Made by a program: the position numbers and the translations under genes. The notes beneath the pieces were generated by a model. It did no database searches and had not been told where the DNA came from. It was given only the letters and a program-made list of their open reading frames with translations. Positions 1-9,759 of a stretch of 64,000 nt of DNA are shown one piece after another. How positions within the stretch are numbered: the stretch's first letter is position 1; every line of letters starts with the position of its first letter. The stretch comes from JBDHTQ01 sp039808765 (GTDB lineage Bacteria; Pseudomonadota; Alphaproteobacteria; UBA2400): the NCBI GenBank assembly GCA_039808765.1, contig JBDHTQ010000005.1, positions 100,713-164,712 on the forward strand, in the 5' to 3' direction.

Positions 1-1
1 C

Positions 2-1108
2 AAAACACTCTCACTTGATTTGCGTCTGCAGCATGTGGTCGAGCGTGAAGTGCAGGACGCAATCACAACATTTAATGCAATCGGTGGCACAGGGGTTGTG
101 CTGGACACGTGGAGTGGCGAGGTGTTGGCGGCCGTTTCGTTGCCCACCTATCTTCCTGCACAAGTTTCAGAGGCAAATGACGAGCAGCGCTTTAATCGCT
201 TCAGTCTTGGTGTTTATGAGCTAGGATCGGTCATGAAAGTCGTGAATACCGCCGCAGCATTGGAGAGCGGAAAAATTCATCTTGGTGATTTTTTCGAAGC
301 GTCCCAGCCGATCACATACGGACGTTTTCGCATCAACGATTATCATCCGGTTCATCGTCCGCTTTCAGTTGAGGAGATTTTTCTCTATTCCTCAAACATC
401 GGTTCTGCACATATGGCTATGCAAATGGGGACAAAGTATCAGCGCGAATTTATGTGCCGTGTGGGGTTGTGCCAAAATCTTGAGACGGAATTGCCAGAGC
501 TAGGCTTGCCGCAAATTCCAAGTGACTGGAAAGATTTACGTGCCATGACAGCCGCTTACGGTCATGGTGTTGCTTTCTCGCCTTTGCAATATATGCGTGC
601 TGTTTCTACGATCATGAATGGTGGATATCTAACCCCGATTACATTTATGAAGCGCGATCCCGTCGACCATCCGCTAGGACAACAAGTCATGAGTACGCGT
701 ACCTCAGAATTGGTGCGACGGGTAATGCGTGCCAATGTAACCAGCGATGAAGGCAGTGGCAAAAAAGCAGAAGTAGATGGTTACTGTGTTGGCGGGAAAA
801 CCGGAACAGCTGAAAAAAATCAAGGTCGTCACTACGAAAAAGATTCGCGTATTTCGTCATTTGTTGGCGCATTCCCGATGACGGATCCGCGATACCTTGT
901 TTTTGTCATGATTGATGAGCCAAAACCAACCAAGCAAACTTACGGTTTTGCGACGGGCGGATGGGTGGCTGCGCCAGTAGTGGGGCACATCATTGCGCAA
1001 ATGGGTCCATTGCTGGGTATTCCTCCCATGGATGAAAACGCACCGCAAGTTTTAGCAAAAACACAATTGACCATCCGGACACAAAAAAATGATTCTGACG
1101 CGCACTGA
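2..1108 (+). CDS. ftsI: Peptidoglycan D,D-transpeptidase FtsI (PBP3), 5' end outside window
   Basis: This is the C-terminal part of the septal class B penicillin-binding protein that cross-links peptidoglycan at the division site with FtsW. The reading frame is open from base 2, so the gene starts upstream of the window. The transpeptidase motifs are in order: the catalytic SxxK as S-V-M-K near base 227, S-S-N near base 392 and K-T-G-T-A near base 797. The N-terminal membrane anchor and pedestal are not visible. The last 20 bases overlap the start of murE, which places it at the head of the visible dcw cluster. The family call is firm; only the start is unknown. Confidence 0.95.
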   Translation, partial: KTLSLDLRLQHVVEREVQDAITTFNAIGGTGVVLDTWSGEVLAAVSLPTYLPAQVSEANDEQRFNRFSLGVYELGSVMKVVNTAAALESGKIHLGDFFEASQPITYGRFRINDYHPVHRPLSVEEIFLYSSNIGSAHMAMQMGTKYQREFMCRVGLCQNLETELPELGLPQIPSDWKDLRAMTAAYGHGVAFSPLQYMRAVSTIMNGGYLTPITFMKRDPVDHPLGQQVMSTRTSELVRRVMRANVTSDEGSGKKAEVDGYCVGGKTGTAEKNQGRHYEKDSRISSFVGAFPMTDPRYLVFVMIDEPKPTKQTYGFATGGWVAAPVVGHIIAQMGPLLGIPPMDENAPQVLAKTQLTIRTQKNDSDAH

Positions 1109-2540
1109 TATTTTAAATCAACCAAAAAAGTATTTCACTGGGATAAGTGCGGATACACGAACAATTAAAAATGGCGACTTGTTTGTTGCGTTGAATGGTT
1201 CACAACAAAATGGTGCTGTGTATATTCAAGAAGCCATTGCCAAAGGTGCCATCGGCATTCTTGTTGATGAACACTCAGACATTAAAATTCCTGAGGGAAT
1301 GTTTTTGGTTTATGATCGCCACCCGCATCAGGCATTGGCAGAAATTGCTGCCGCTTTCTATGCGCCAATGCCGCGTGTGGTGACAGCCGTTACGGGGACT
1401 AACGGCAAAACATCGACAGCCTTTTTTACAATGCAGTTGTGGCAAGCGATGGGGTATGAAAGCGCAACACTTGGAACGGTTGGTGTTGTTACTGCAAAAG
1501 GGATTGAAGAAGGACGGCTCACCACACCTGATCCAATTACCCTGGCACAAGAACTAAACCGCCTAAAACAAAACAACATTGATCATATTGCGCTTGAAGC
1601 ATCTTCACATGGTTTAGACCAATACAGGTTAGATGGATTAAATCTTGCTGCCGGTGGTTTTACGTACTTGGGCCGGGATCATTTGGATTATCACAGCTCG
1701 ATTGAAAATTACTTTCATGCTAAAACGCAATTGTTTTCACGTGTATTGCAGCCCGGGGCAGCGGCCGTGATCAATGCTGATTGTCCTGAATATGATCACC
1801 TGAAAAGTATTGCCTTGGCCAGGCAGCTCAATTTGCTTTCGTTTGGCAAAAATGGGCACGCCTTGAGCTTGAAACAGTGTGTCCCGGCGATTGATGGACT
1901 GGTTTTAACACTGGATGTGCTTGGTCGTGCTTATGAGGCTAAAGTGTCCTTGACGGGGTCATTTCAGTCCACCAACATTTTGTGCGCTTTGGGCCTTGTT
2001 TTGGGAGCGGGAGCTTCACCGGATAAGGCAGTTGCCGCACTCGGCGCATTAAGTGGCGCCCCCGGGCGCATGGAATGTGTTGGCCAAACGCCACGCGGTG
2101 GTATGGTTTATACTGATTACGCACACACGCCCGATGCCTTGGAAACTGTGCTTAATGCCCTCAGAAAACATACAGGAGCACGTCTGCACGTGGTTTTCGG
2201 ATGCGGGGGCAATCGTGATCGCGGCAAACGTCCTATCATGGGAAGTATTGCCAGTGCATTGGCGGACGTTGTTTATGTAACGGATGATAACCCACGCTTT
2301 GAAAACGCAGCAGAAATTCGCAAAGAAATTTTAGCTGCTTGTCCCAAAGCGATTGAAATAGCTGATCGGCGCAAAGCCATCGAACGAGCGATTGAGACTT
2401 TGGATAAAGGCGATATACTCGTGCTTGTTGGGAAAGGGCACGAACGCGGCCAACTTATTGGCCATGAAATGCACTCCTTTCACGATGGTGAAATCGCCCA
2501 AAATGTTATTCATCAACTTGAAACTCTTTCACAAGGATAA
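1089..2540 (+). CDS. murE: UDP-MurNAc-L-Ala-D-Glu:meso-DAP ligase MurE
   Basis: This cytoplasmic Mur ligase adds the third amino acid to the peptidoglycan stem peptide using ATP. The 483-residue product has the usual length. It carries the ATP loop T-G-T-N-G-K-T-S near residue 104 and the D-N-P-R motif near residue 400, which in this family marks specificity for meso-diaminopimelate rather than lysine. The start overlaps the 3' end of ftsI by 20 bases, so the two are probably translationally coupled; the Shine-Dalgarno sequence is weak. murF follows after 6 bases. Confidence 0.97.
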   Translation: MILTRTDILNQPKKYFTGISADTRTIKNGDLFVALNGSQQNGAVYIQEAIAKGAIGILVDEHSDIKIPEGMFLVYDRHPHQALAEIAAAFYAPMPRVVTAVTGTNGKTSTAFFTMQLWQAMGYESATLGTVGVVTAKGIEEGRLTTPDPITLAQELNRLKQNNIDHIALEASSHGLDQYRLDGLNLAAGGFTYLGRDHLDYHSSIENYFHAKTQLFSRVLQPGAAAVINADCPEYDHLKSIALARQLNLLSFGKNGHALSLKQCVPAIDGLVLTLDVLGRAYEAKVSLTGSFQSTNILCALGLVLGAGASPDKAVAALGALSGAPGRMECVGQTPRGGMVYTDYAHTPDALETVLNALRKHTGARLHVVFGCGGNRDRGKRPIMGSIASALADVVYVTDDNPRFENAAEIRKEILAACPKAIEIADRRKAIERAIETLDKGDILVLVGKGHERGQLIGHEMHSFHDGEIAQNVIHQLETLSQG

Positions 2541-2546
2541 GCCGCA

Positions 2547-3968
2547 ATGACAACCTTTCTTTGGAACGCACAAGAGCTTGCAGATATAACCGAAGGAACT
2601 TTGGTGGGGGAGGCAAACTGGTCGGTAAAACGCTTTGTTAAAGATGCGCGATTGGCCCAGTCTGGCGACTTGTTTATTGGCATTAAAGGCGAGAAGTTTG
2701 ATGGATCCGATTTTGCACAAGATGCGTTAGAGCATGGAGCAACTGCTGCATTAGTACATAAAAAAGTCGTTGATTTTGTCCCTGCGATCTTGGTTGATGA
2801 TAGCTTGCGGGCTTTAGAGCGGTTGGCTCAAGCGGCGCGCAAACGTTTTAAAAACCATGTGTTTGCAATTACCGGATCAGTGGGCAAAACCTCAACGAAA
2901 GAAATGCTGGCAACGTTATTAAGGCATGCCGGTGTGACCTATATTTCAGAAGGAAATCTAAATAATCATATCGGGTTGCCCTTCACCTTGGCGCAAACAC
3001 CGCGACAGGTGGATTATGGCGTTTTTGAATTGGGGATGTCTCATGCGATGGAAATTTCCCCCCTCAGTCAATTACTTAAACCCAGTGTTGCCATTATTAC
3101 CAATATTGCCCCCGCACACATCCAAAATTTTGAAGAAGGTTTGCGCGGCATTGCTTTTGCAAAAGCGGAAATATTTGATGGATTGTCCGCCGATGGAATT
3201 GTAATCCTGCCGCGTGATAGTCAGTTTTATGAATTACTGGTTGAAGAAGCGAAGAAGCGAGGCATTACAAAAATCTACAGCTTTGGCAAACACGAAGAAT
3301 CTGATGTGTGCCTGCTTACCCGCTCTCCTGAGGGACGCATTTGTGCGCGACTACATGGGAAAAATGTTGAGTACACGCTCTCGCTTCCCGGCGAGCATAT
3401 GGCGATAAACAGTGGTGCATTGTTGCTTGCGATGAGTCTTGTTGGTTTGGATGTGCAGAAGTTTTTGCCTCATTTCAGCGAGCTTACCCCTCTCAAAGGC
3501 CGGGGAGCGTTTAGAACAATTGGCGGGGTTGATGTGCTGGACGAATGCTATAATGCCAGTCCGGCATCGATGGAAGCGGCTATACGGCTTCTGGGCGAGA
3601 GATCGACGAAAAATCGAAAAATTGCAGTGATTGGCGATATGTTGGAATTGGGTGACTGGGCACCCCAAGCGCATGCCGCGCTGGCAGATTTTTTACGCGC
3701 GTACGGGATCCATAAAGTCTATTGCTGTGGCGAAAACATGCTCAATTTATGGAATCGACTGGACGACTCATTGCGAGGGGGATGGGCGATCGATTCTGAA
3801 CATCTCGCTCCTAAAGTCATTAATGGACTTGAAAAAGGTGACGTTGTTCTCGTAAAAGGCTCGCGGGGTCAGCAGGTACCAATTAAAGGTGTGATGTCGC
3901 CCACAATGGCTGTCATTATTGCTGCGATTGAAGATCATTATGAAGAGGTAAAAGCTTATGCTGTATAA
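2547..3968 (+). CDS. murF: UDP-MurNAc-tripeptide:D-Ala-D-Ala ligase MurF
   Basis: MurF completes the UDP-MurNAc-pentapeptide by adding the D-Ala-D-Ala dipeptide made by Ddl, which is encoded about 6 kb downstream. The 473-residue protein has the Mur-ligase P-loop (T-G-S-V-G-K-T-S near residue 110) and the central and C-terminal Mur ligase domains, with D-E-C-Y-N-A-S-P near residue 333 typical of MurF. An AAGGAT ribosome-binding site lies about 8 bases before the ATG. Its 3' end overlaps mraY by 11 bases. Confidence 0.97.
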   Translation: MTTFLWNAQELADITEGTLVGEANWSVKRFVKDARLAQSGDLFIGIKGEKFDGSDFAQDALEHGATAALVHKKVVDFVPAILVDDSLRALERLAQAARKRFKNHVFAITGSVGKTSTKEMLATLLRHAGVTYISEGNLNNHIGLPFTLAQTPRQVDYGVFELGMSHAMEISPLSQLLKPSVAIITNIAPAHIQNFEEGLRGIAFAKAEIFDGLSADGIVILPRDSQFYELLVEEAKKRGITKIYSFGKHEESDVCLLTRSPEGRICARLHGKNVEYTLSLPGEHMAINSGALLLAMSLVGLDVQKFLPHFSELTPLKGRGAFRTIGGVDVLDECYNASPASMEAAIRLLGERSTKNRKIAVIGDMLELGDWAPQAHAALADFLRAYGIHKVYCCGENMLNLWNRLDDSLRGGWAIDSEHLAPKVINGLEKGDVVLVKGSRGQQVPIKGVMSPTMAVIIAAIEDHYEEVKAYAV

Positions 3969-5046
3969 TTTGTTGGTGCCGTTGGCCGAGTACTTTCAAC
4001 CCTTTAATCTTTTTCGCTATATTACTTTTCGTACAGGGGGAGCGATTCTTACGTCATTAGTTATCTGCTGGATAACAGGGCCGGCGCTTATTCGACTTTT
4101 GCGAAAGAAACAAGAAGCAGGGCAGCCGATTCTATCTTATCTGGAAGAGATGCATGCCAAGAAAAAAGGCACCCCCACTATGGGTGGCAGCATGATGCTG
4201 ATTGCCATTTTGATCAGCACTTTGTTGTGGGCCGATGTGACGAATCTATATGTCTGGTTGGTGCTCATGACCACGCTCAGTTTCGGCTTAATTGGTGCGA
4301 CGGATGATTATAATAAATTGATTAATCGCCGCAATAATGCCGGTCTTTCCGGTCGTACCCGGTTGATTTTGGAATTTATCGTCGCGTGTGCCGTGGTTAC
4401 ATGGGCACAGCATTTAATGCCTGCCCACCTTAGTCATCATCTGGCTTTGCCATTCTTCAAAGATGTATTGATTGATCTGGGCTATTTTTATGTACCGCTC
4501 GCAGCCCTCGTAGTGGTAGGGGCAGCCAATGCTGTTAATTTTACGGATGGTCTTGATGGTTTGGCCAGTATGCCGGTCATGATCGCTGCAGCCGTTTTCA
4601 TAATCTTTGCCTATCTGGTGGGCAGTGCAAAGTTTGCCGAGCATTTGCAATTACACCATGTGCCCGGTACAGCCGAACTCGCGGTTTTTTGTGGCGCGCT
4701 GGTAGGTGCTGCCTTGGGCTTTTTATGGTATAACGCGCCACCGGCGCAAGTTATAATGGGGGACACGGGATCGCTTGCCTTGGGGGGCGCGTTAGGCGCG
4801 GTTGCAGTTTTTACCAAACACGAATTGGTTTTGGCTTTGGTCGGTGGTATCTTTGTTGCGGAAACACTTTCCGTCATCATACAAGTGGCAAGTTTTAAGA
4901 TGACGGGCAAAAGGGTTTTTAAAATGGCCCCCTTACATCATCACTTTGAAAAAATAGGCTGGCCTGAATCAACAATCGTTGTCCGCTTTTGGATTATTGC
5001 CATTGTGTTGGCGCTCTTGGGGCTTTCGACGCTCAAACTGCGTTAA
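3958..5046 (+). CDS. mraY: Phospho-MurNAc-pentapeptide transferase MraY
   Basis: MraY is the polytopic membrane enzyme that transfers phospho-MurNAc-pentapeptide to undecaprenyl phosphate to form lipid I. The 362-residue sequence alternates hydrophobic segments with the conserved cytoplasmic motifs D-D-Y-N-K near residue 120, N-F-T-D-G-L-D-G-L near residue 196, G-D-T-G-S near residue 266 and H-H-H-F-E near residue 326. The start lies inside the end of murF behind a GAAGAGG site. In most proteobacteria murD follows directly; here ftsW starts 23 bases later. Confidence 0.97.
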   Translation: MLYNLLVPLAEYFQPFNLFRYITFRTGGAILTSLVICWITGPALIRLLRKKQEAGQPILSYLEEMHAKKKGTPTMGGSMMLIAILISTLLWADVTNLYVWLVLMTTLSFGLIGATDDYNKLINRRNNAGLSGRTRLILEFIVACAVVTWAQHLMPAHLSHHLALPFFKDVLIDLGYFYVPLAALVVVGAANAVNFTDGLDGLASMPVMIAAAVFIIFAYLVGSAKFAEHLQLHHVPGTAELAVFCGALVGAALGFLWYNAPPAQVIMGDTGSLALGGALGAVAVFTKHELVLALVGGIFVAETLSVIIQVASFKMTGKRVFKMAPLHHHFEKIGWPESTIVVRFWIIAIVLALLGLSTLKLR

Positions 5047-5069
5047 TTTTTTCAGCAAGGAAGCACCAT

Positions 5070-6179
5070 ATGTTTAGCCGAACCGATACCTCCCTTTTTG
5101 GCCGTTGGTGGTGGACGGTTGATCGTTGGATGTTGGCGGCATTGGCTTTGCTCATCTTGTTTGGTGGGTTTCTTGTTGCGATGGCGAGTTCGGCGGTGGC
5201 GCAACGTATTGGTTTAAGTCCGTTTCATTTTGTTATTCGTCATTACATGATTCTTGTACCAAGTGTCGTTTTGATGTTAGCAATTTCTCTTTTGCCCCCG
5301 CGTAAACTGGTTATATTTTCCAGCATCATGTTTGTGATCAGCCTGATTTTGCTTTATTCTACGTTCATTGTTGGGGTGGAGATCAAAGGGGCAGTGCGCT
5401 GGATTCGTGTGTTTGGTTTTTCGCTTCAACCGTCCGAATTTGTCAAACCGGCCTTCATTATTCTTAACGCATGGATCCTGTCACAGCCCTCGAGTCTCAA
5501 ATCTTTTAAGGGATGGTTTGCAACGGCCTTTCTTTTACTGATTGTGGCTGGTCCACTTTCTCAGCAGCCAGATATTGGCATGACAACACTTGTCAGCACG
5601 ATCTGGATTGGGCAGCTTTTTATCGCTGGATTATCAATATATTTAATCTTTGTTTTGATGGTGGTTGGTAGTTTTGGATTGGTTAGTGCGTATTATATTT
5701 TTCCCCATTTTACCAGCAGAATTGATCGTTTTATACACCCTCAATCGGGTGATACTTACCAGGTAGAGCGCGCCATGGATGCCTATCAGGCAGGTGGACT
5801 TTTAGGGGTTGGGCCGGGTCGTGGGACGATGAAAAACCTGATTCCAGATGCCCATGCTGACTTCATCTTTGCCGTCGCTGGGGAAGAGCTCGGTTTGATC
5901 TGGTGTCTGGTTTTGCTTGGCTTGATCGTTTTTATTGTGCTACGAGGTCTTTGGCGGGCAGGGCAAGGCCCGACGATATTCGTAGCACTGGCGGCATCTG
6001 GTCTTGTGGTTCAGTTTGCGGTTCAGGCTTTTGTGAATATCGGCTCGTCCTTGCACTTGCTGCCGACGAAGGGTATGACGTTACCCTTTATTAGTTACGG
6101 TGGTTCGTCGTTGCTGGCGATCGGAATAGGGATGGGGATGCTTCTCGCGCTCACGCGCAAGCGCCTCTATAAACCTTAG
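5070..6179 (+). CDS. ftsW: Septal peptidoglycan glycosyltransferase FtsW (SEDS)
   Basis: FtsW is the SEDS-family membrane glycosyltransferase that polymerises lipid II at the septum with FtsI. The frame is open back to 4989, but the ATG at 5070 behind an AAGGAAG site gives a normal N-terminus (M-F-S-R-T-D) and a 369-residue protein. About ten hydrophobic segments are present, with the conserved periplasmic loop around E-L-G-L-I-W and the C-terminal P-F-I-S-Y-G-G-S-S signature. Placed directly after mraY and 11 bases before murG. Confidence 0.96.
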   Translation: MFSRTDTSLFGRWWWTVDRWMLAALALLILFGGFLVAMASSAVAQRIGLSPFHFVIRHYMILVPSVVLMLAISLLPPRKLVIFSSIMFVISLILLYSTFIVGVEIKGAVRWIRVFGFSLQPSEFVKPAFIILNAWILSQPSSLKSFKGWFATAFLLLIVAGPLSQQPDIGMTTLVSTIWIGQLFIAGLSIYLIFVLMVVGSFGLVSAYYIFPHFTSRIDRFIHPQSGDTYQVERAMDAYQAGGLLGVGPGRGTMKNLIPDAHADFIFAVAGEELGLIWCLVLLGLIVFIVLRGLWRAGQGPTIFVALAASGLVVQFAVQAFVNIGSSLHLLPTKGMTLPFISYGGSSLLAIGIGMGMLLALTRKRLYKP

Positions 6180-6190
6180 GGAGTGTCGGT

Positions 6191-7321
6191 ATGACAGAGT
6201 TTGAAAACGTTGCAGAAAGTGCAACTGCCCGCGGTCCTCTTGTTTTTTTGGCAGCAGGGGGAACCGGCGGTCATCTTTTTCCGGCTGAGGCGCTTGCCAG
6301 TGCATTGCTTAAACGTGGCTTTCAAGTTCATCTTGTAGCAGATAAGCGCGCCATTGAGTTTTGTTCGCACGTGCCGGGCACATACGTTCATGTTGTCAAA
6401 GCAATGAGTGCAGCAGGCGGAATTTTACAAAACATTCGCGCCAAAATTGAATTGGCCAAAGGTGTTCATCAGGCTTATCGTTTGATTCGTCGATATAAGC
6501 CTGTTGCTGTAGTGGGGTTTGGTGGTTATCCATCTATGCCGGGGGCGGTTGGTGCGATTCTTACCAAAACTCCGCTTGTGCTTCATGATCAGAACGCTAT
6601 TTTGGGGCGAGCCAACCGACAGGTAGCCCGATTTTCTTCGGTGATTGCGACCTCGTTTGAAGAGGTGATTGGTGTTCCATACGGTCATCGTGTTGTTTAT
6701 ACCGGTAATATGGTGCGCGCCGCAATTATAGAAGCACGGAACATACCTTATACGCCTCCAACACCCGATGGGCCATTGCGCATTTTATCCACGGGAGGCA
6801 GTCAAGGCGCGCGCGTCTTCAGCGAAATTTTACCGGCTGCGTTTGGCTTGTTGGATGAAAATTTGCGGAAGCGGTTGCGCATTGTTCAGCAAGCCCGCAG
6901 TGAAACGATTGATGCCGTACGTGAATCATACCGCGTTTTGGGTTTGAGTGAACAAGTTGATTTACAGCCGTTTTTTAGTGACATGCCCCAGCGGATTGCG
7001 AACTGCCACCTCTTTATTGGGCGTAGTGGCGGGTCGACCGTGGCTGAACTAACCGCTATTGGTCGTCCCGGAATTTACGTCCCTTTGCCTATCGCGATTA
7101 TGGATGAGCAGACCTGGAATGTGCGCCACCTTGAAGAAATGGGTGGTGCATGGATGGTGCAGCAGCGTGATTTGACACCACAATCTTTAGCCGCGCTTTT
7201 GAAACGTATTCTAAACGATCCTGAATCATTGAGTGCTGCAGCGCAGGCTGCATATGCGCAAGGGCAAATTCATGCGGCTGAAAAACTTGCTGATATTGTT
7301 ATGGATGTAATGAAAAAATGA
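6191..7321 (+). CDS. murG: Lipid II synthase MurG (UDP-GlcNAc transferase)
   Basis: MurG is the peripheral membrane GT28 glycosyltransferase that adds GlcNAc to lipid I to form lipid II. The N-terminal G-G-T-G-G-H motif near residue 24 and the second glycine-rich motif G-G-S-Q-G-A near residue 202 are present, as is the donor-site G-R-S-G-G-S-T near residue 277. The length of 376 residues is usual. A GGGAG site precedes the ATG by about 7 bases. The stop codon overlaps the start of murC in an ATGA arrangement. Confidence 0.97.
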   Translation: MTEFENVAESATARGPLVFLAAGGTGGHLFPAEALASALLKRGFQVHLVADKRAIEFCSHVPGTYVHVVKAMSAAGGILQNIRAKIELAKGVHQAYRLIRRYKPVAVVGFGGYPSMPGAVGAILTKTPLVLHDQNAILGRANRQVARFSSVIATSFEEVIGVPYGHRVVYTGNMVRAAIIEARNIPYTPPTPDGPLRILSTGGSQGARVFSEILPAAFGLLDENLRKRLRIVQQARSETIDAVRESYRVLGLSEQVDLQPFFSDMPQRIANCHLFIGRSGGSTVAELTAIGRPGIYVPLPIAIMDEQTWNVRHLEEMGGAWMVQQRDLTPQSLAALLKRILNDPESLSAAAQAAYAQGQIHAAEKLADIVMDVMKK

Positions 7322-8718
7322 TGAACTCTCTTCCTCTATCAATCGGGGTGCTGCATTTTTGCGGCATCGGCGGCATTGGCATGAGTGGCATTGCCGAGGT
7401 GTTACATACACTCGGTTATTCTGTTCAGGGGTCGGAATTAGCCGTGAATGGCAACGTAGAGCGATTGCGTGCTTTGGGCATTTCTGTCTTTATTCCCGCG
7501 CATGAAGATAATTTAAAAAATGTGCGTGTTGTTGTAATGTCATCCGCGATTAAACCTGATCATCCCGAGATTGTGGCCGCGCGCAAAGCAGGAATTCCAG
7601 TCGTCAGAAGAGCAGAAATGCTGGGCGAACTGATGCGTTTAAAGCGCACGATTGCTGTTGCCGGGACACATGGAAAAACCACAACCACCACGATGGTTGG
7701 CCACATGCTTGAATGTGCGGATATTGATCCAACGGTGATTACGGGGGGCATTGTCACAGCTTATGGTACCAACGCACGCTTGGGTGATGGAGCGTGGATG
7801 GTGGTAGAAGCTGACGAAAGTGACGGCAGTTTTTTGCGGTTGCCGGGCACAATCGCTATTGTCACCAATATTGATCCTGAGCATATGGAACATTACAAAA
7901 CAGTTGAAGCGTTACATCAGGCGTTTGGCCAATTTGTTGAATCTATTCCTTTTTACGGTTCAGCTATTTTGTGCATTGATCATCCCGAAGTGAAAGCACT
8001 TAAGGGACGTATCACAGATCGCCGTTTGGTGGGGTATGGTTTTCACGAGGATGCTGATGTACGCGCCATCAATGTGCGAACATCGCGCGATGGATGTCGG
8101 TTTGATGTCGCGTTTAAAGAGGGAAATATTCTTCACGATTATTATTTGCCCATGCATGGGGTGCATAATGTGCAGAATGCACTGAGTGTGATTGCGGTCG
8201 GGCGTGAGATGAATATTGCTGATGATCGGGTGCAGACGGCTTTAGCGGGTTTTACTGGTGTTGGGCGTCGCTTCACGCAGGTGGGATGTGTAAACGGCGT
8301 GACGATTATTGATGATTATGGTCATCATCCGGTTGAGATCGCCGCAGTTTTAAAAGCGGCGCAACAAGCGCGTGAGGGGCAAGGACGAACGATTGCTGTT
8401 GTGCAGCCGCATCGCTACTCGCGCTTGCATTCCTTGTTTGAAGAATTTGCGCATTGCTTTCATGATGCGGATTACGTTTTTATCAGTGATGTGTATGCCG
8501 CTGGCGAAAATCCGATTGAGGGAGTGACTGGTCAGGCATTGGTGGAGGCGATCAAAAAGACGGGCCATCCCAATGTTTCGTATCTCGCGCAGCCCGATGA
8601 TCTGGTCGCGGAAATTAAGCGTTTAGCACAATCGGGAGATTTTGTTGTTTTTCTGGGGGCAGGATCTGTGACACAGTGGGCTCATGCTTTACCGCAAGCA
8701 TTACAAAGCATAGAATAG
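7318..8718 (+). CDS. murC: UDP-MurNAc:L-alanine ligase MurC
   Basis: MurC performs the first amino-acid addition of cytoplasmic peptidoglycan synthesis. The 466-residue protein has the N-terminal G-I-G-G-I-G-M-S-G nucleotide-binding loop near residue 18 and the Mur-ligase ATP loop G-T-H-G-K-T-T-T near residue 117. The DNA has ATG ATG at the start; the first overlaps the murG stop codon (ATGA), and a start one codon later is equally possible. murB follows after 26 bases. Confidence 0.97.
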   Translation: MMNSLPLSIGVLHFCGIGGIGMSGIAEVLHTLGYSVQGSELAVNGNVERLRALGISVFIPAHEDNLKNVRVVVMSSAIKPDHPEIVAARKAGIPVVRRAEMLGELMRLKRTIAVAGTHGKTTTTTMVGHMLECADIDPTVITGGIVTAYGTNARLGDGAWMVVEADESDGSFLRLPGTIAIVTNIDPEHMEHYKTVEALHQAFGQFVESIPFYGSAILCIDHPEVKALKGRITDRRLVGYGFHEDADVRAINVRTSRDGCRFDVAFKEGNILHDYYLPMHGVHNVQNALSVIAVGREMNIADDRVQTALAGFTGVGRRFTQVGCVNGVTIIDDYGHHPVEIAAVLKAAQQAREGQGRTIAVVQPHRYSRLHSLFEEFAHCFHDADYVFISDVYAAGENPIEGVTGQALVEAIKKTGHPNVSYLAQPDDLVAEIKRLAQSGDFVVFLGAGSVTQWAHALPQALQSIE

Positions 8719-8744
8719 CGACAAACAATTAGGGCAACATTACC

Positions 8745-9743
8745 ATGACGGATAAAGAAACCACATCCTCCTCCTCACCCGAGATTAAAGCGCTTCTCGC
8801 GCGTCTTCCTCAGGTTCGGGGACGGATTAACACCGATGTACCTCTTGCTTCTCTCACGTGGTTTCGTGTGGGAGGGCCCGCGCAAATTCTTTTCAAGCCC
8901 GCTGATCTCGATGATTTGCAAGCTTTCTTAAGAGCGTGTCCAAAAGAGATCGGGGTTTTTCCCCTTGGTGTGGCATCTAATTTGCTTGTGCGCGATGGCG
9001 GAATTGATGGGGTTGTTGTTAGATTAGTAGGGCCTTTCGCTGAAATAACGGTTAAAGGTGACACCCTGAATGTTGGGGCCGGTGCATTAGATAGCAGTAT
9101 TGCTCTTGCTGCTCAGCAGGCGGGATTAGGGGGGCTTGAATTTTTGATCGGTATTCCCGGCACGTTTGGTGGTGGTATTCGCACTAACGCTGGATGTTAT
9201 GGGCGTGAGATTAAGGATGTTGTTAAACAAGTGCGTGCGCTTGATCGCGCAGGCACGCTTCATGTTTTAACGCCCGATGCCATGCATTTATCCTATCGCC
9301 ATTGCGCTTTGCCGGAGGACTGGATTTTTGTGGATGCGGTTTTACAAGGCATACGTGAGACACCCGAAGCGGTTTTAGAAAAGCTCAATGCCATCCGTGC
9401 CCAGCGTGAAGGGTCGTCACAAGGGGCTGTGTTGAGAAAACGAACCGGGGGTTCAACGTTTGCGAATCCGGGTGGTGCCAACCCTTCTGGGTTATCGCCG
9501 GATCAGTCGCGGGCATGGGAGTTGATTGACCAGGCCGGTTGTCGCGGAAAAAGTAAAGGCGGGGCGCACTTTTCTACGGAGCATGCCAATTTTATGATCA
9601 ATAATGGTGATGCTACAGCCGCGGATTTTGAGGATTTGGGTGAAGAAGTTCGGCAAATTGTGAAAGAAAAAACAGGTGTTACTTTACAGTGGGAAATTCA
9701 GCGGGTAGGAAAGAGACGTAACGATCCAATCGATACTTTTTAA
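8745..9743 (+). CDS. murB: UDP-N-acetylenolpyruvoylglucosamine reductase MurB
   Basis: MurB is the FAD enzyme that reduces UDP-GlcNAc-enolpyruvate to UDP-MurNAc. Visible landmarks are T-W-F-R-V-G-G near residue 44, the FAD-binding G-I-P-G-T-F-G-G near residue 141, and the substrate-site R-x-x-S-S-Q-G stretch near residue 225. The length of 332 residues is usual, and the C-terminal part around H-A-N-F-M-I-N-N is typical of the family. It stands between murC and an extra alpha/beta hydrolase gene. Confidence 0.96.
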   Translation: MTDKETTSSSSPEIKALLARLPQVRGRINTDVPLASLTWFRVGGPAQILFKPADLDDLQAFLRACPKEIGVFPLGVASNLLVRDGGIDGVVVRLVGPFAEITVKGDTLNVGAGALDSSIALAAQQAGLGGLEFLIGIPGTFGGGIRTNAGCYGREIKDVVKQVRALDRAGTLHVLTPDAMHLSYRHCALPEDWIFVDAVLQGIRETPEAVLEKLNAIRAQREGSSQGAVLRKRTGGSTFANPGGANPSGLSPDQSRAWELIDQAGCRGKSKGGAHFSTEHANFMINNGDATAADFEDLGEEVRQIVKEKTGVTLQWEIQRVGKRRNDPIDTF

Positions 9744-9759
9744 CGCAAAGGATGGTTCA

